This document shows positions 8,256 to 17,205 of a DNA stretch of 43,414 nucleotides, piece by piece. Numbering within the stretch: position 1 is the first letter of the stretch; each line of letters starts with the position of its first letter. The position numbers were made by a program, and so were the translations under genes. The notes beneath the pieces are model-generated. The model searched no databases. It was not told where the DNA came from and saw only the letters and a program-made list of their open reading frames with translations. This DNA is from Phycisphaeraceae bacterium. GTDB taxonomy: Bacteria; Planctomycetota; Phycisphaerae; Phycisphaerales; Phycisphaeraceae. The DNA lies in the NCBI GenBank assembly GCA_028284155.1, contig JANQSF010000048.1, positions 1-43,414 of the forward strand, in the 5' to 3' direction.

Positions 8256-10321
8256 GTGCGTCCCCCCCCCTGCTCGATCATGCCGAGGAACATTGGCTCG
8301 TACCAAGCCAAGAAGTCCTGCCGATCATCTTCATCCAACGGCAAGGCGTCGGCCAGGTCAGGAATCCGATTCAACCAATGGTTCAAGCGCTGGATGCTAT
8401 CTGTGCGCTCCGCCATGAACTCGGGCGCGTCGTTCTGTAGTCGATCACAGATTTGTCGGGCGCATAGGAACACGATGTACCGCATGATCGAGTCGTCACT
8501 TTGCTCGAGTGTCTTAGACAGAAGTTGAGGCAAGGAGTCGTATTTCTCGCCGAACAGACGAGCTTCTGCGTCTCGGATCTCGTTGCGCTGGACGCATTCA
8601 AGCACGTGCCGGTGGAGACGCTCGAATGCGTGATAGACCCCAGCGAATCGATCAAATACGGTGTCTCGGGTTTGGTAGCGCTCAGACCGCTTCACCATAC
8701 CCTCCAACTGGGCGCTTTGACCCAGTTTCTCCTCAATGAACGACTCTCGCTGCGCCGGCGTCAATAGTGACCAGTAAAGCAGGATCTCCTCCGGTGTGAG
8801 TTCCGTCAGCAGCGAAGGGCGGCAGTGCATGCCCTCCTCTCGCACTAGGACGCGCCAAGTACCGCGTGGATGTGTCACCTTCAGAAAACTGTTCGATCGA
8901 AGCAGTTGGCGGACGCGGTCCGAAACGTTGGACTCGCACTCCACCCAATGTCCATGTCTAAACTGATCGATCACGAACAGGGGTTCGCCGGCTGGGTCGG
9001 CAACCTCGAGGGTGCCTTTGGCCGACTGGCCATCTACTCGGTAGTCGAGCTTTCCGCTCGACCAGTCGAATCGGACCACCAAGTCCACATACACGGGCTC
9101 GGCCGATTCGTCTTCTTGCCGCTGCTTGTCCAGGAACTGTGCAGGCGTGTCGTCCACACGCTGCAGCCACCAACGTCGCGGAATCCCTTCGTCTGAGACA
9201 TCAATGAGAAACCCCGCTTCGGAATTCCCGCTTCTAACACGGCTGTGGGCGGGCGCGGTCAGGTTTACAGACCCCACCAGCATGACTTGTTTGCCTTGCT
9301 TGTTCCACAGGCGGTAGACCTTGGCGTGTACGAAGCGCGACGGGACGTCATTCGACTTGGCCCGCCTTCCCGGTCGCGTCAGACCTGTCGGCAAACTACT
9401 CCACCAGGCAACTTCCTCAATACGTGCGTAAAGACTTTGGGTAACTTGGGCCACCCTCTCGATATTCTCGGGGAGGTAGATGCGCGTTTCTTTGGGGGCA
9501 AGCGCCTCGACAAGGCGGTCCAACGTCCCTGCGTCGGCACCGTCGAAGTACGGCGAGATTACTTCCAAGTTCCACGTCTCGTCGCGAAGTCGCAGTTCGC
9601 TGAGCCAGCTGGCCAGTTCCGATTGTCCATAGAACAACCGGGTGTAGTGCCGACCTCTGGCACTGTGATTCAAACGCATTGCAGTTGACGTCCGCGTTGT
9701 CAGGAAGCGACGGATCCTGTCCAGTGCGCGCTGCTCCTCCTTGGGGCCACCAAGCTGACTCAGATGACGGATCAGTCCTAGCAGGTCTTTCCGGAATGGG
9801 CAGACCGATTCGTCGATCGACTTGTCGTCAATCTCCTCAAAGTGTCCCGCCTCAAGATTCTCCCACCAGCCCGCTCGTGTCAGATTGGCCGACAGCGCGC
9901 CGACGATAAGGCTCTCAGGTCCGCGTTGAAACGAATCGTCTTGGTCCTCCGGCTCCTCCAGTAGATCGGGGGCATTTTCAACCAGGGCTAACACAAGTTT
10001 GGGGTGGAACACGCCTGTGGGAACGCGGACGCCGATCCGCGCCCAATCCAGTTGCGCGGGACCTGAACTCTGAGACAGCGCTGTTCGATCATAGTAGACC
10101 GCGATGTCCTCAACGCTTCGCAACGCGTCTTCCAACTGGATCCGACGGACCTTGTCGATCTGGCTAAACGGTTGATCGAACAGGACGGGTAATACGTGCA
10201 GTTCAAAGAACTCTGGGTCAATCGTAAAGGTCGTGAATACGACAGCGCGGACCTTGCGGCCCCTGATTGCCTCTCCTAATCGTTCAGCGAGCACGGCCTG
10301 GGGGACATTGTCCTGTGCCAT
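8252..10321 (-). CDS. PLD-like (double HKD) nuclease of a putative defence operon
   Basis: A 689-residue protein with two phospholipase-D-type half-sites. The first is FHPKL (His106, Lys108) with GALSANLT (Asn146). The second is FVHAKVYRL (His331, Lys333) with GSVNLT (Asn352). The aspartate of a full HKD motif is missing, as in many DNA-cleaving PLD proteins. The C-terminal 300 residues are unrecognised and carry no membrane segment, which argues against a lipid enzyme. The ATG overlaps the stop codon of the upstream 430-residue gene by one base (TGATG), and its own TGA overlaps the helicase GTG. The last codons contain a run of nine G residues. It is most likely the nuclease partner of the helicase; activity is inferred from family and context. 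Confidence 0.85.
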   Translation of the reverse strand: MAQDNVPQAVLAERLGEAIRGRKVRAVVFTTFTIDPEFFELHVLPVLFDQPFSQIDKVRRIQLEDALRSVEDIAVYYDRTALSQSSGPAQLDWARIGVRVPTGVFHPKLVLALVENAPDLLEEPEDQDDSFQRGPESLIVGALSANLTRAGWWENLEAGHFEEIDDKSIDESVCPFRKDLLGLIRHLSQLGGPKEEQRALDRIRRFLTTRTSTAMRLNHSARGRHYTRLFYGQSELASWLSELRLRDETWNLEVISPYFDGADAGTLDRLVEALAPKETRIYLPENIERVAQVTQSLYARIEEVAWWSSLPTGLTRPGRRAKSNDVPSRFVHAKVYRLWNKQGKQVMLVGSVNLTAPAHSRVRSGNSEAGFLIDVSDEGIPRRWWLQRVDDTPAQFLDKQRQEDESAEPVYVDLVVRFDWSSGKLDYRVDGQSAKGTLEVADPAGEPLFVIDQFRHGHWVECESNVSDRVRQLLRSNSFLKVTHPRGTWRVLVREEGMHCRPSLLTELTPEEILLYWSLLTPAQRESFIEEKLGQSAQLEGMVKRSERYQTRDTVFDRFAGVYHAFERLHRHVLECVQRNEIRDAEARLFGEKYDSLPQLLSKTLEQSDDSIMRYIVFLCARQICDRLQNDAPEFMAERTDSIQRLNHWLNRIPDLADALPLDEDDRQDFLAWYEPMFLGMIEQGGGRT
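8262..8270 (-). repeat. G9 homopolymer tract at the PLD/helicase junction
   Basis: The coding strand has nine consecutive G residues in the last codons of the PLD gene, 6 bases before the helicase GTG. Gaining one G, or a minus-one ribosomal shift, would put the PLD frame into the helicase frame, which is open across this site, and give one fusion protein of about 1,900 residues. The tract also sits where a ribosome site for the helicase would be. Confidence 0.8.
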
Positions 10322-11613
10322 CAGTCGTGCCCCCCTAGTTGGAAGGTCACGTCCTTGAGTGCGTCAAGGAAGTAACTGTTGCGCCAGAGGGTCGCCAAGT
10401 CCTCGCCTTCCGGGAACCTCGAATCCTCCCCGCGGTAACGGACATCGATTCGTCCTGTATCCGGAGACAGCCGAACCCACGGTGCCGACTTGCGGCCTTC
10501 CATCACGACGCGGTTTATCTCGACTACCGCAAGAAGCGCCCCCGTGTAGTCACCTCGATGCAAAGCGTCGTCACAGCGTTCAAGTTCTTGTCGCTGCTTC
10601 GCACTGCTGGCGCCCTCGATGTCGTTCAGTAGGGGCCGGATTGGCTCTTGAAGGTTGGGTATGCGGCTTCCCCACTCGCCGAGAATGTACTCGGCGATCG
10701 ACTCAAGAGACTGGTCGTGCCGCATCAACACAAGGTCGAACAGCGCCTCGGCGGGCGCCAGCATTGCTTCAAGCCTGAGAATCCGACGTAGTTTGTCGAC
10801 GAGCGAGTTCTCTCCACTGTGCTCCGCCGCCAACGCGAGATCGGAGACGGCAACACGACCGATTGCCGTGCTGGAGTTCAATTTGGCCTGCATCAAACTC
10901 GCGAGTGCGGCTTGACGCTGCGCCGCGGCCGTTCGCTCCACGAAGCGGGCGTCGCGAAGTGTGTCTCTGTAAAAGGATACCTCCGCCGTCACGAAACTCG
11001 GAGAGAGTACCTTTGCAAATGACTCGAATGGTTCACGTCCTGTTCGCGTGTCTATTGAGCCCCCTCGACCCACTAGATCCAGCAGCCTACGCTCGATTTG
11101 CCGAAGGCGTGGCCGGTACACAGCTTCAACAAAGTGTCGCGACCGATCGGTTAGTCCCACTGGCCCGTCCGCAACTATTCCTGACACTCGGGCGGATGTG
11201 GAGTAGAGCCCCCATAGCCCATAGGTCTTCTGATCAGACAGAATGAAACCACTCGGATCGTTTGCAATCCGTGGCTTGTTGCCGTACTCGTCCAGGAACC
11301 GCCGAACACGCCGGACCCCACGAAGCCGGGCCTCGTCCTTCTCGCGATACTTAACATACTGAGCATAAGCCGCGGCCTGCTCAGCTCGCATAAAGATCCC
11401 CAGCGCATCCTCTTCCGTCGCCCGGCCATCATCTATCAATCGTTCTGTAAGATAGCGTGCAAGGATCAGTGTTGTGAAACCGCGGACGACGCGGCTAACG
11501 GTCGTTAGATTCGTAACTACTTCCCGACCAAACCGCGCCCAAATGGGCTGGACACCTAGCGGATCCCTCGACCCCTGCACGGCCGCACGTGGATCTTCTG
11601 AAGTTAGGAACAT
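10321..11613 (-). CDS. Unknown 430-residue protein, first gene of the PLD/helicase operon
   Basis: I do not recognise this family. The 430 residues are rich in Arg and Leu and look mostly helical, with no membrane segment, no nucleotide-binding loop and no obvious catalytic motif. The N-terminal third has several closely spaced helices (VSRVVRGFTTLILARYLTER), a central stretch contains DQKTYGLWGLYSTSARVSG, and the C terminus looks beta-rich and ends in GGHD. Its TGA shares one base with the ATG of the PLD gene, so the two are translationally coupled. A candidate promoter lies at 11650-11677. The size and helical nature would suit a DNA- or protein-binding scaffold for the nuclease and helicase, but this is inference only. 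Confidence 0.8.
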   Translation of the reverse strand: MFLTSEDPRAAVQGSRDPLGVQPIWARFGREVVTNLTTVSRVVRGFTTLILARYLTERLIDDGRATEEDALGIFMRAEQAAAYAQYVKYREKDEARLRGVRRVRRFLDEYGNKPRIANDPSGFILSDQKTYGLWGLYSTSARVSGIVADGPVGLTDRSRHFVEAVYRPRLRQIERRLLDLVGRGGSIDTRTGREPFESFAKVLSPSFVTAEVSFYRDTLRDARFVERTAAAQRQAALASLMQAKLNSSTAIGRVAVSDLALAAEHSGENSLVDKLRRILRLEAMLAPAEALFDLVLMRHDQSLESIAEYILGEWGSRIPNLQEPIRPLLNDIEGASSAKQRQELERCDDALHRGDYTGALLAVVEINRVVMEGRKSAPWVRLSPDTGRIDVRYRGEDSRFPEGEDLATLWRNSYFLDALKDVTFQLGGHD

Positions 11614-11649
11614 CTAACACGACCTCAAGAAGAAGCGATCACCAAGTAA

Positions 11650-11677
11650 TCTATATGATTAATTGGTTGGTTGTCTA
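11650..11677 (-). promoter_or_regulatory. Candidate sigma-70-type promoter for the PLD/helicase operon
   Basis: In the 195-base gap upstream of the 430-residue gene, an unusually AT-rich patch carries a minus-35-like TAGACA (plus-strand 11672-11677) and a minus-10-like TATAGA (11650-11655) with a 16-base spacer. This would leave a leader of about 30 bases. Found by eye only. Confidence 0.4.
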
Positions 11678-11808
11678 GTGTCTGAACGGCGCTCGTCACA
11701 TACGTGTCGGCCGACTGTCACGGTGCGTTTATCCAGCTTCTACACTTTATGACACTGCGTGCTCGAGTAACCCTTAGAGGGCTGAGGTCATGTAAGACGT
11801 GTCTCTCT

Positions 11809-14190
11809 TCATTTTTTTCTCCTCTTCCGTTTCAGCACCGACTGTGTGCGGTAGAACTCTGTTATCCACTCACTGCGGGATGCCATGCCAAGGTACTCTT
11901 GTTGACTGGCATCACACAGATCCAATAGACTGATCGGCCCGACGGGCATGCGAGCTGCCAATCCTTTTGCATCACTATGCCCACACTTGAGATGAAAGTC
12001 ACCGGGCATCATCACACACAGTTCACGCGCAGTCAGCACGAGAACAGGCGTCGGCCAACTCATTCCGCGTCGCGGGCACCGACCTCTTTCAGCAATTGGC
12101 GCAATCATCTGCTTCTCCCGCGCCGTGAGCGTGTCCCGCATTGTACAAAACGCCACAATCGCACCTCGGAATCGCCGCGCGATTGCATTCATTCGGTCAA
12201 TGTCCTCTTGCTGAAACTCGCTAAAGGTCTTGCACTCTCCGAACACGGTGAATATACCGGACTCACTCCACGACTGGGTCTGCCAAAAACAAACAAAGTC
12301 TGCTTCCAACGTATGGTCACTACCGGCGAGTGTCACCGAGGGAACGCATGTCGTGTCGGCACGGAGCTGCTCACTAAGAAAACGCAGAGCGAGGAACACG
12401 GAATACGCGCCATTAGCATATCCGGCTGACGCAAATGGCCCGACTGTTCGATAGCCCCATTTCTTTGGCGGAGACGTGGTCGGAAACGCAAATGATCGAG
12501 TACAGCGGTGGCATTGAACGTCATGGGCGAGCTCCTCCAGTGACAACCAAGAGTACTGACGGCAGTGTGCACACTGTGATTTCAGGCACAGCGAGAGAAT
12601 CCGTCTCTCCTTGAAATACTCTAAATGGCGGCTGGCCAGGCTTGACAGAAAGGGCTCACTCTCATTGGCCGTCCTGATGACGTTCCAGAACTCTTGTGTT
12701 GAAGACACACGACCCTTTGCCATTCGGTCGAGGGCATGGACTATTTTAGTATTTGCAAACCATCGTCCATAAAATAGACCTCCCGCGACATTCACCATGC
12801 TCTGGAGAACATGACCGGCGTCTGAAAGGGACACTACGTATCCCTGCCCTTTGAAGTACTCCGATCCAATTTTGTATGCGTCTGGCAGTGTCAAGAAGTG
12901 ATGTTGATTCTTGTGCGTGCAAGGGACTGCAAAACCGATATCAGTGGTCCACATCCCAGGGACCGAGTAATGTTCAAATACTCGTCCGACCCGTTCGAGT
13001 TCTAACGGAATCACACTGCTTGGCAAACATTTCGGCTGGTAGTCATTCAGGCTGACTTCATTCATCCAACGAGGTCCAACACCAGTAATTCGCCGAGCAA
13101 CACTAGGCTGCAAGGCATCAAGGACGACGCGTTGATCGTCGGTCTCAACATGCTCTGTCACTTCCTCACAGTGATGCGATGCTGGCGCGGCCTGATTCCA
13201 TGAGGCCTCCTGCTTCGACCATAGCCGAGGATAGTTCCCTTGCATACACCGGTGCTTAACATCGAACTTCAGTAACCTTATGATGCGTGTCAGATCCGAC
13301 TTCTTCAGGCTTCGCGAGCTGACGATTTGGGGATATGCAAGCTTGGGGTCGTTGTTAGCCAATTGCCGCAAGTGGCGCGTCATGATGGCCCGAATCTCGT
13401 CGCCGAGAACACTAGCGTGAGAGATCGGTAGAGGAATACATAGACCGCCGCATGCCCGCAGGTTCCAATAGTCGAGCAGATCTATCGGCTTGGTTGGATC
13501 AAGTACGAAGAGACATGGTTCAGGAGCACTGCCGCTTCGCTCGAGCCGATATGCCGTCTTGCTAAGTGGCGTTCCTGCCCCAAGATCTAAGGACTCAAGG
13601 TTACCATAGCTCCTCTCGTCTGGCTGAAAGACATCAACAAAACTGCGCTTGTAGTGCTCCAACTCTGGCACGTTGGGGAAAGTGCCCCAATGGGCTTGTC
13701 CGAAGAGCCTCAGTCTCCCAGACAAAGCTGGAATGACCTCCTTTGGCGGGTGCCTCTGCTTGAACCGATACACTCTGTTGTAAGCGTCTAGATAAACATG
13801 CATCATGTCTAAGCCGTATTGGATACAGCTGCCCGATTCAGAATGCGTTCTGACCTGGGGGTTGCACATGACGTCAGAGTATGCAAGAATACGTTCGTCT
13901 GGGAATAGGTCGGAAGGCAACGACAACCCGTCAGGCCTAACTAGATAATCAGGCTGATACGTTTGGATATACCCACGCATCAACGCCACGGCGTTATCAG
14001 GACCAAGTGTCCGATCTCCCCAAGACGCGGGTATCTTTTGGTAGGTTGGGATTAGCGGATTGAGAATACCGCCCCATACTAATGTGTTGATCTCGATCGC
14101 CTTCTCGAGATCTTCCCGTACTGGCGGTCGCACTAAGAAACCCAGTCTAATAGGGCGACAAGTCTTTGTGACATATGTTGTGCCCATCAC
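11809..14190 (-). CDS. Zinc-ribbon protein with PD-(D/E)XK-like motif, candidate nuclease
   Basis: A 793-residue protein of unrecognised family. Near the N terminus it has a conserved-looking stretch (RLGFLVRPPVREDLEKAIEI followed by WGG). A four-cysteine zinc-ribbon lies at about 540-563 (CAHC and CHRC). Just after it, EADFV (Asp631) and FGECKTF (Glu652, Lys654) make a D-x(n)-E-x-K arrangement, the signature of PD-(D/E)XK nucleases such as Mrr-like, TnsA or restriction enzymes. The C terminus is very basic (KRKRRKK). The gene lies 84 bases after hsdR and 195 bases before the PLD/helicase operon, same strand, so it could belong to either or act alone. A DNA-cutting effector is the most likely role; the fold is inferred from the motif, not shown. 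Confidence 0.75.
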   Translation of the reverse strand: MMGTTYVTKTCRPIRLGFLVRPPVREDLEKAIEINTLVWGGILNPLIPTYQKIPASWGDRTLGPDNAVALMRGYIQTYQPDYLVRPDGLSLPSDLFPDERILAYSDVMCNPQVRTHSESGSCIQYGLDMMHVYLDAYNRVYRFKQRHPPKEVIPALSGRLRLFGQAHWGTFPNVPELEHYKRSFVDVFQPDERSYGNLESLDLGAGTPLSKTAYRLERSGSAPEPCLFVLDPTKPIDLLDYWNLRACGGLCIPLPISHASVLGDEIRAIMTRHLRQLANNDPKLAYPQIVSSRSLKKSDLTRIIRLLKFDVKHRCMQGNYPRLWSKQEASWNQAAPASHHCEEVTEHVETDDQRVVLDALQPSVARRITGVGPRWMNEVSLNDYQPKCLPSSVIPLELERVGRVFEHYSVPGMWTTDIGFAVPCTHKNQHHFLTLPDAYKIGSEYFKGQGYVVSLSDAGHVLQSMVNVAGGLFYGRWFANTKIVHALDRMAKGRVSSTQEFWNVIRTANESEPFLSSLASRHLEYFKERRILSLCLKSQCAHCRQYSWLSLEELAHDVQCHRCTRSFAFPTTSPPKKWGYRTVGPFASAGYANGAYSVFLALRFLSEQLRADTTCVPSVTLAGSDHTLEADFVCFWQTQSWSESGIFTVFGECKTFSEFQQEDIDRMNAIARRFRGAIVAFCTMRDTLTAREKQMIAPIAERGRCPRRGMSWPTPVLVLTARELCVMMPGDFHLKCGHSDAKGLAARMPVGPISLLDLCDASQQEYLGMASRSEWITEFYRTQSVLKRKRRKK

Positions 14191-14274
14191 AGTCCCTTAC
14201 ACAACGGCCTGAAACGTCAAACGGCTTATCGAGCACGGCTGGCGCGTCGCATTTGTCGAGTCGGCCGGCAACGG

Positions 14275-17178
14275 TCAGTAGTACTCCCGAATGTACCCAT
14301 ACGCCCGGTTGAACAGTTCGTTGTCTTGATGGAGCTTGTATTTGAACAGCGTCTTCCGTAGAGCAATCTTTACCTCACGTTCCCCCGCGTGTGTGTCCTG
14401 CCAGCCGTCGAACCGCACCTGTCGCACAATCTCGTCGATGTCGTCCACAACGCGCTGGACCATGACGGGTGTCTCGCCATTGCGGGCCTCCTCGAAGAGT
14501 TGCGTCAACGCCGCCTTGCCTTGATCGATCTCCTCCTCGACAGGCGTTTCTCGCTCCAGGCGAACTACATCCTTGGCCAATTCGAGCAGTTCCTTGAGGA
14601 AGTCGATGCTGACCAGTAGGCCCTGCTCGTGACGGTTCTTCAGGTCTTCCAGGCGTTCGGCAAGCGCTTTGTACTTAGGGTTGCCCGCGTGCTTACGAAG
14701 CCGCGCGGTCAACTTGATTGTGATCTCTTTGGCTTTCTTTGACGGGTCGGATGCTCCGAGGACTGCCTCGAGTAGTTCGGCGTCGAGCACGAGGGTGTCT
14801 AGATCATCGCGCACCGCGTCCACATGCATGTTCTCATGGATCAGCTCAATCGTCTTCGCCCCCAACCGATGCCAGAGCAGCCTGCCTGTGCCAGTTGATG
14901 GCTTGAGCGATTCATAGACCTGCACCAGCCAGCGGAAGTCCTTTTCGTGTGGCGTCAACACCGGGTCGGGCGAGATGGCTTCCCATATCCTCGCCAGCAC
15001 AGTGAAGTCGGCCGCAAACGCGTCACGCCGGTCGTTCGTTGGCAGGCATTCCTGCGCAGCGATCAACCCCTCGTAGCCCTGCAACGTTCGGTCGCATCCA
15101 GCGAAGTACTCAAGGCACTTCTGTATCGCGTCAGGCAGTTTGGCGAGGAGTTCGGCAATGTTGGATACAGACTTCTGAACGCTCTTTTCATCGAACTGCA
15201 GCGCCTGCGCCACGTCGTCAAAGATGCCGAGATAGTCCACGATCAAACCGTGCGTTTTGTCCTCGCCATAAGGGCGATTCGCGCGACAGATTGCCTGCAA
15301 CAGTGTGTGGTCACGCAACGGCTTATCGAGGTACATGGCTTGGAGGATAGGTGCGTCGAATCCCGTCAGCAGCTTCGACGTGACAATCAGAATCTTTAAT
15401 GGGTCCTTTGGATCGCGGAAGCGATCAAGCAACTTCTCCTCGGCATCGCGGTCTCGCTTATAGGCGGCGTAATCGTCCTCACCGCTATTGACCGACATTA
15501 CGATGTCCGACACCTCAGGCGGTAGGTGGCGATCCAGCTCCTGCTTAAAGAGCACACAGCTTTCCCGATCGAATGTGACGACCTGTGCCCCAAACCCGTT
15601 CGGTGCAACCTTCTCCTGAAAGTGCTGTGCGATGTCAGCACAGATCGCTTGGATACGCTCGGGGCTCTTGACGAGCACAGCCATCTTTGCTGCAGCCTTG
15701 CCAAGCTTATCCTTATCCTCGTCGGTGAGACCCGCTGTGAGTTCCTTGTACGCTTGCTCGATTGCGGCCTGGTCGATGTGCAGGTTGATCAGCCGTGGCT
15801 CGAAGTGCAACGGCTTGGTTGCTCCGTCTCGGAGTGAGTCGTCGAGGCCATATTTGCTGAGATAGCCGTTTTCGTCCTCGTCGGCACCAAACGCATAAAA
15901 CGTATTGCGGTCGGCTCGGTTGATCGGCGTGCCGGTCAAGCCGAACAGGAATGCGTTCGGCAGTGCCTCGCGCATCTTCCGGCCGAGATCGCCTTCCTGA
16001 GTACGGTGCGCTTCATCGACCATCACAATGATGTTGTCCCGATCGTTAAGCTTACCGTCTGCCTCGGCAAACTTGTGAATGGTCGTGATGATGACCTTCC
16101 GTACGTCCTTGGCCAGCAGGTCTTCGAGTTCCTTCCGGCTTTCCGTGCGGACAAGATTCGCCATGTCCGCGGCGTAGAACGTGCCGCTGATCTGGCAATC
16201 CAGGTCAATCCGATCCACGACCACCAGCACGGTCGGGTTCTTCAGCGCGGGGTTCAGCCGCAGTTTGCGGGCAGCAAAGAGCATCAACAACGATTTGCCC
16301 GAGCCCTGGAAATGCCAGATCAACCCTTTCCGAGGCTGCCCGGCGACCACACGCTCGACGATCTTGTTCACACCTTCGACCTGCTGGTAGCGAGCGATGA
16401 TCTTGATGCGGTGCTTGCCTTTGTGCGTGGCGTAAGCGGTGAAGTTTGCCAAGAGATCAAGAACCACGTTCGGCCGCAGCATTGAACTCACAGCTGTTTC
16501 GATCTGCTGCATCGAAGGCAACGCGTCATCGTCCTCGAGCCGCCACGGCCCCCAAAACTCGACTGGCATCGCGATTGAGCCGTAGCGGTATTCCTTGCCC
16601 TCGGTGGCGACGGAGAACACGTTTGGCACGAAGAGTTCCGGCACGTTCTTTTCATAGTCGTCGTGAACCTGCAGCGCCCCATCGAGCCAGCTCTCACTCG
16701 ATCGCACTGGCGTCTTGGCCTCGATGACCACCAGCGGCATGCCGTTGACGATCAACACCAAGTCGGCCCGCTTCTCGGTTTTGCCGGCTCGGAAGGTGAG
16801 CTGCTGCGTAACGACGAAGCAGTTCCGCTTCAGGTTGTCGAAGTCGATCACGTGGATGGTGACGTGCTCGCCGTTCGGGCCGAAGGGCATCGATCGCTCG
16901 CCGAGGAGCCACGCGGCAAACTCCTCGTTGGCCTTAACTAGCCCGGTGTCGCGGACGGTCATGATGGCCGCCCGTAGGCGGTACAGCACCTCGTCCGCCC
17001 GATCGGGACGTTCGGCGATGGTCGGGTTCAGGCGAACCAGCGCGTCGCGCAGATGGTCCTCGACAAGGACCTCCTGCGGCTGGCGCGGTAGCGATGTGTG
17101 GTCGATGAACTCCCAGCCGATCGCCTTGAGGCGGTCCCGAACGAATGCTTCGACGGTGTTGGATTCATTGAAGGTCAT
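14275..17178 (-). CDS. hsdR: Type I restriction enzyme R subunit
   Basis: A 967-residue HsdR. The N-terminal nuclease domain shows RADLVLIVNGMPLVVIEAK (Asp139, Glu153, Lys155). The SF2 motor has QGSGKS at about 291-296, MVDEAH at 386-391 and FGLTGTPI. A long helical C terminus probably docks on the methylase. Length and order are normal for the family, and no frame break is seen. It would cut DNA after ATP-driven translocation when the HsdM/HsdS target is unmethylated. The ATG at 17178 has GGGGAA upstream. It sits 27 bases after the reverse transcriptase gene rather than directly behind hsdS, and its first 15 codons are repeated in diverged form at 19794-19838, so it appears to have arrived by recombination together with the retron. 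Confidence 0.97.
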   Translation of the reverse strand: MTFNESNTVEAFVRDRLKAIGWEFIDHTSLPRQPQEVLVEDHLRDALVRLNPTIAERPDRADEVLYRLRAAIMTVRDTGLVKANEEFAAWLLGERSMPFGPNGEHVTIHVIDFDNLKRNCFVVTQQLTFRAGKTEKRADLVLIVNGMPLVVIEAKTPVRSSESWLDGALQVHDDYEKNVPELFVPNVFSVATEGKEYRYGSIAMPVEFWGPWRLEDDDALPSMQQIETAVSSMLRPNVVLDLLANFTAYATHKGKHRIKIIARYQQVEGVNKIVERVVAGQPRKGLIWHFQGSGKSLLMLFAARKLRLNPALKNPTVLVVVDRIDLDCQISGTFYAADMANLVRTESRKELEDLLAKDVRKVIITTIHKFAEADGKLNDRDNIIVMVDEAHRTQEGDLGRKMREALPNAFLFGLTGTPINRADRNTFYAFGADEDENGYLSKYGLDDSLRDGATKPLHFEPRLINLHIDQAAIEQAYKELTAGLTDEDKDKLGKAAAKMAVLVKSPERIQAICADIAQHFQEKVAPNGFGAQVVTFDRESCVLFKQELDRHLPPEVSDIVMSVNSGEDDYAAYKRDRDAEEKLLDRFRDPKDPLKILIVTSKLLTGFDAPILQAMYLDKPLRDHTLLQAICRANRPYGEDKTHGLIVDYLGIFDDVAQALQFDEKSVQKSVSNIAELLAKLPDAIQKCLEYFAGCDRTLQGYEGLIAAQECLPTNDRRDAFAADFTVLARIWEAISPDPVLTPHEKDFRWLVQVYESLKPSTGTGRLLWHRLGAKTIELIHENMHVDAVRDDLDTLVLDAELLEAVLGASDPSKKAKEITIKLTARLRKHAGNPKYKALAERLEDLKNRHEQGLLVSIDFLKELLELAKDVVRLERETPVEEEIDQGKAALTQLFEEARNGETPVMVQRVVDDIDEIVRQVRFDGWQDTHAGEREVKIALRKTLFKYKLHQDNELFNRAYGYIREYY

Positions 17179-17205
17179 AGCGCATTCCCCGTCGATACGC
17201 GCTGG

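Noticed and set aside
4235..14190. Assignment of the PLD/helicase genes to DISARM or Dpd
   Set aside because: DISARM needs DrmB (DUF1998) and usually a methylase; Dpd needs a TGT-like DpdA. Neither is present, so the shared PLD-plus-helicase plan is not enough.
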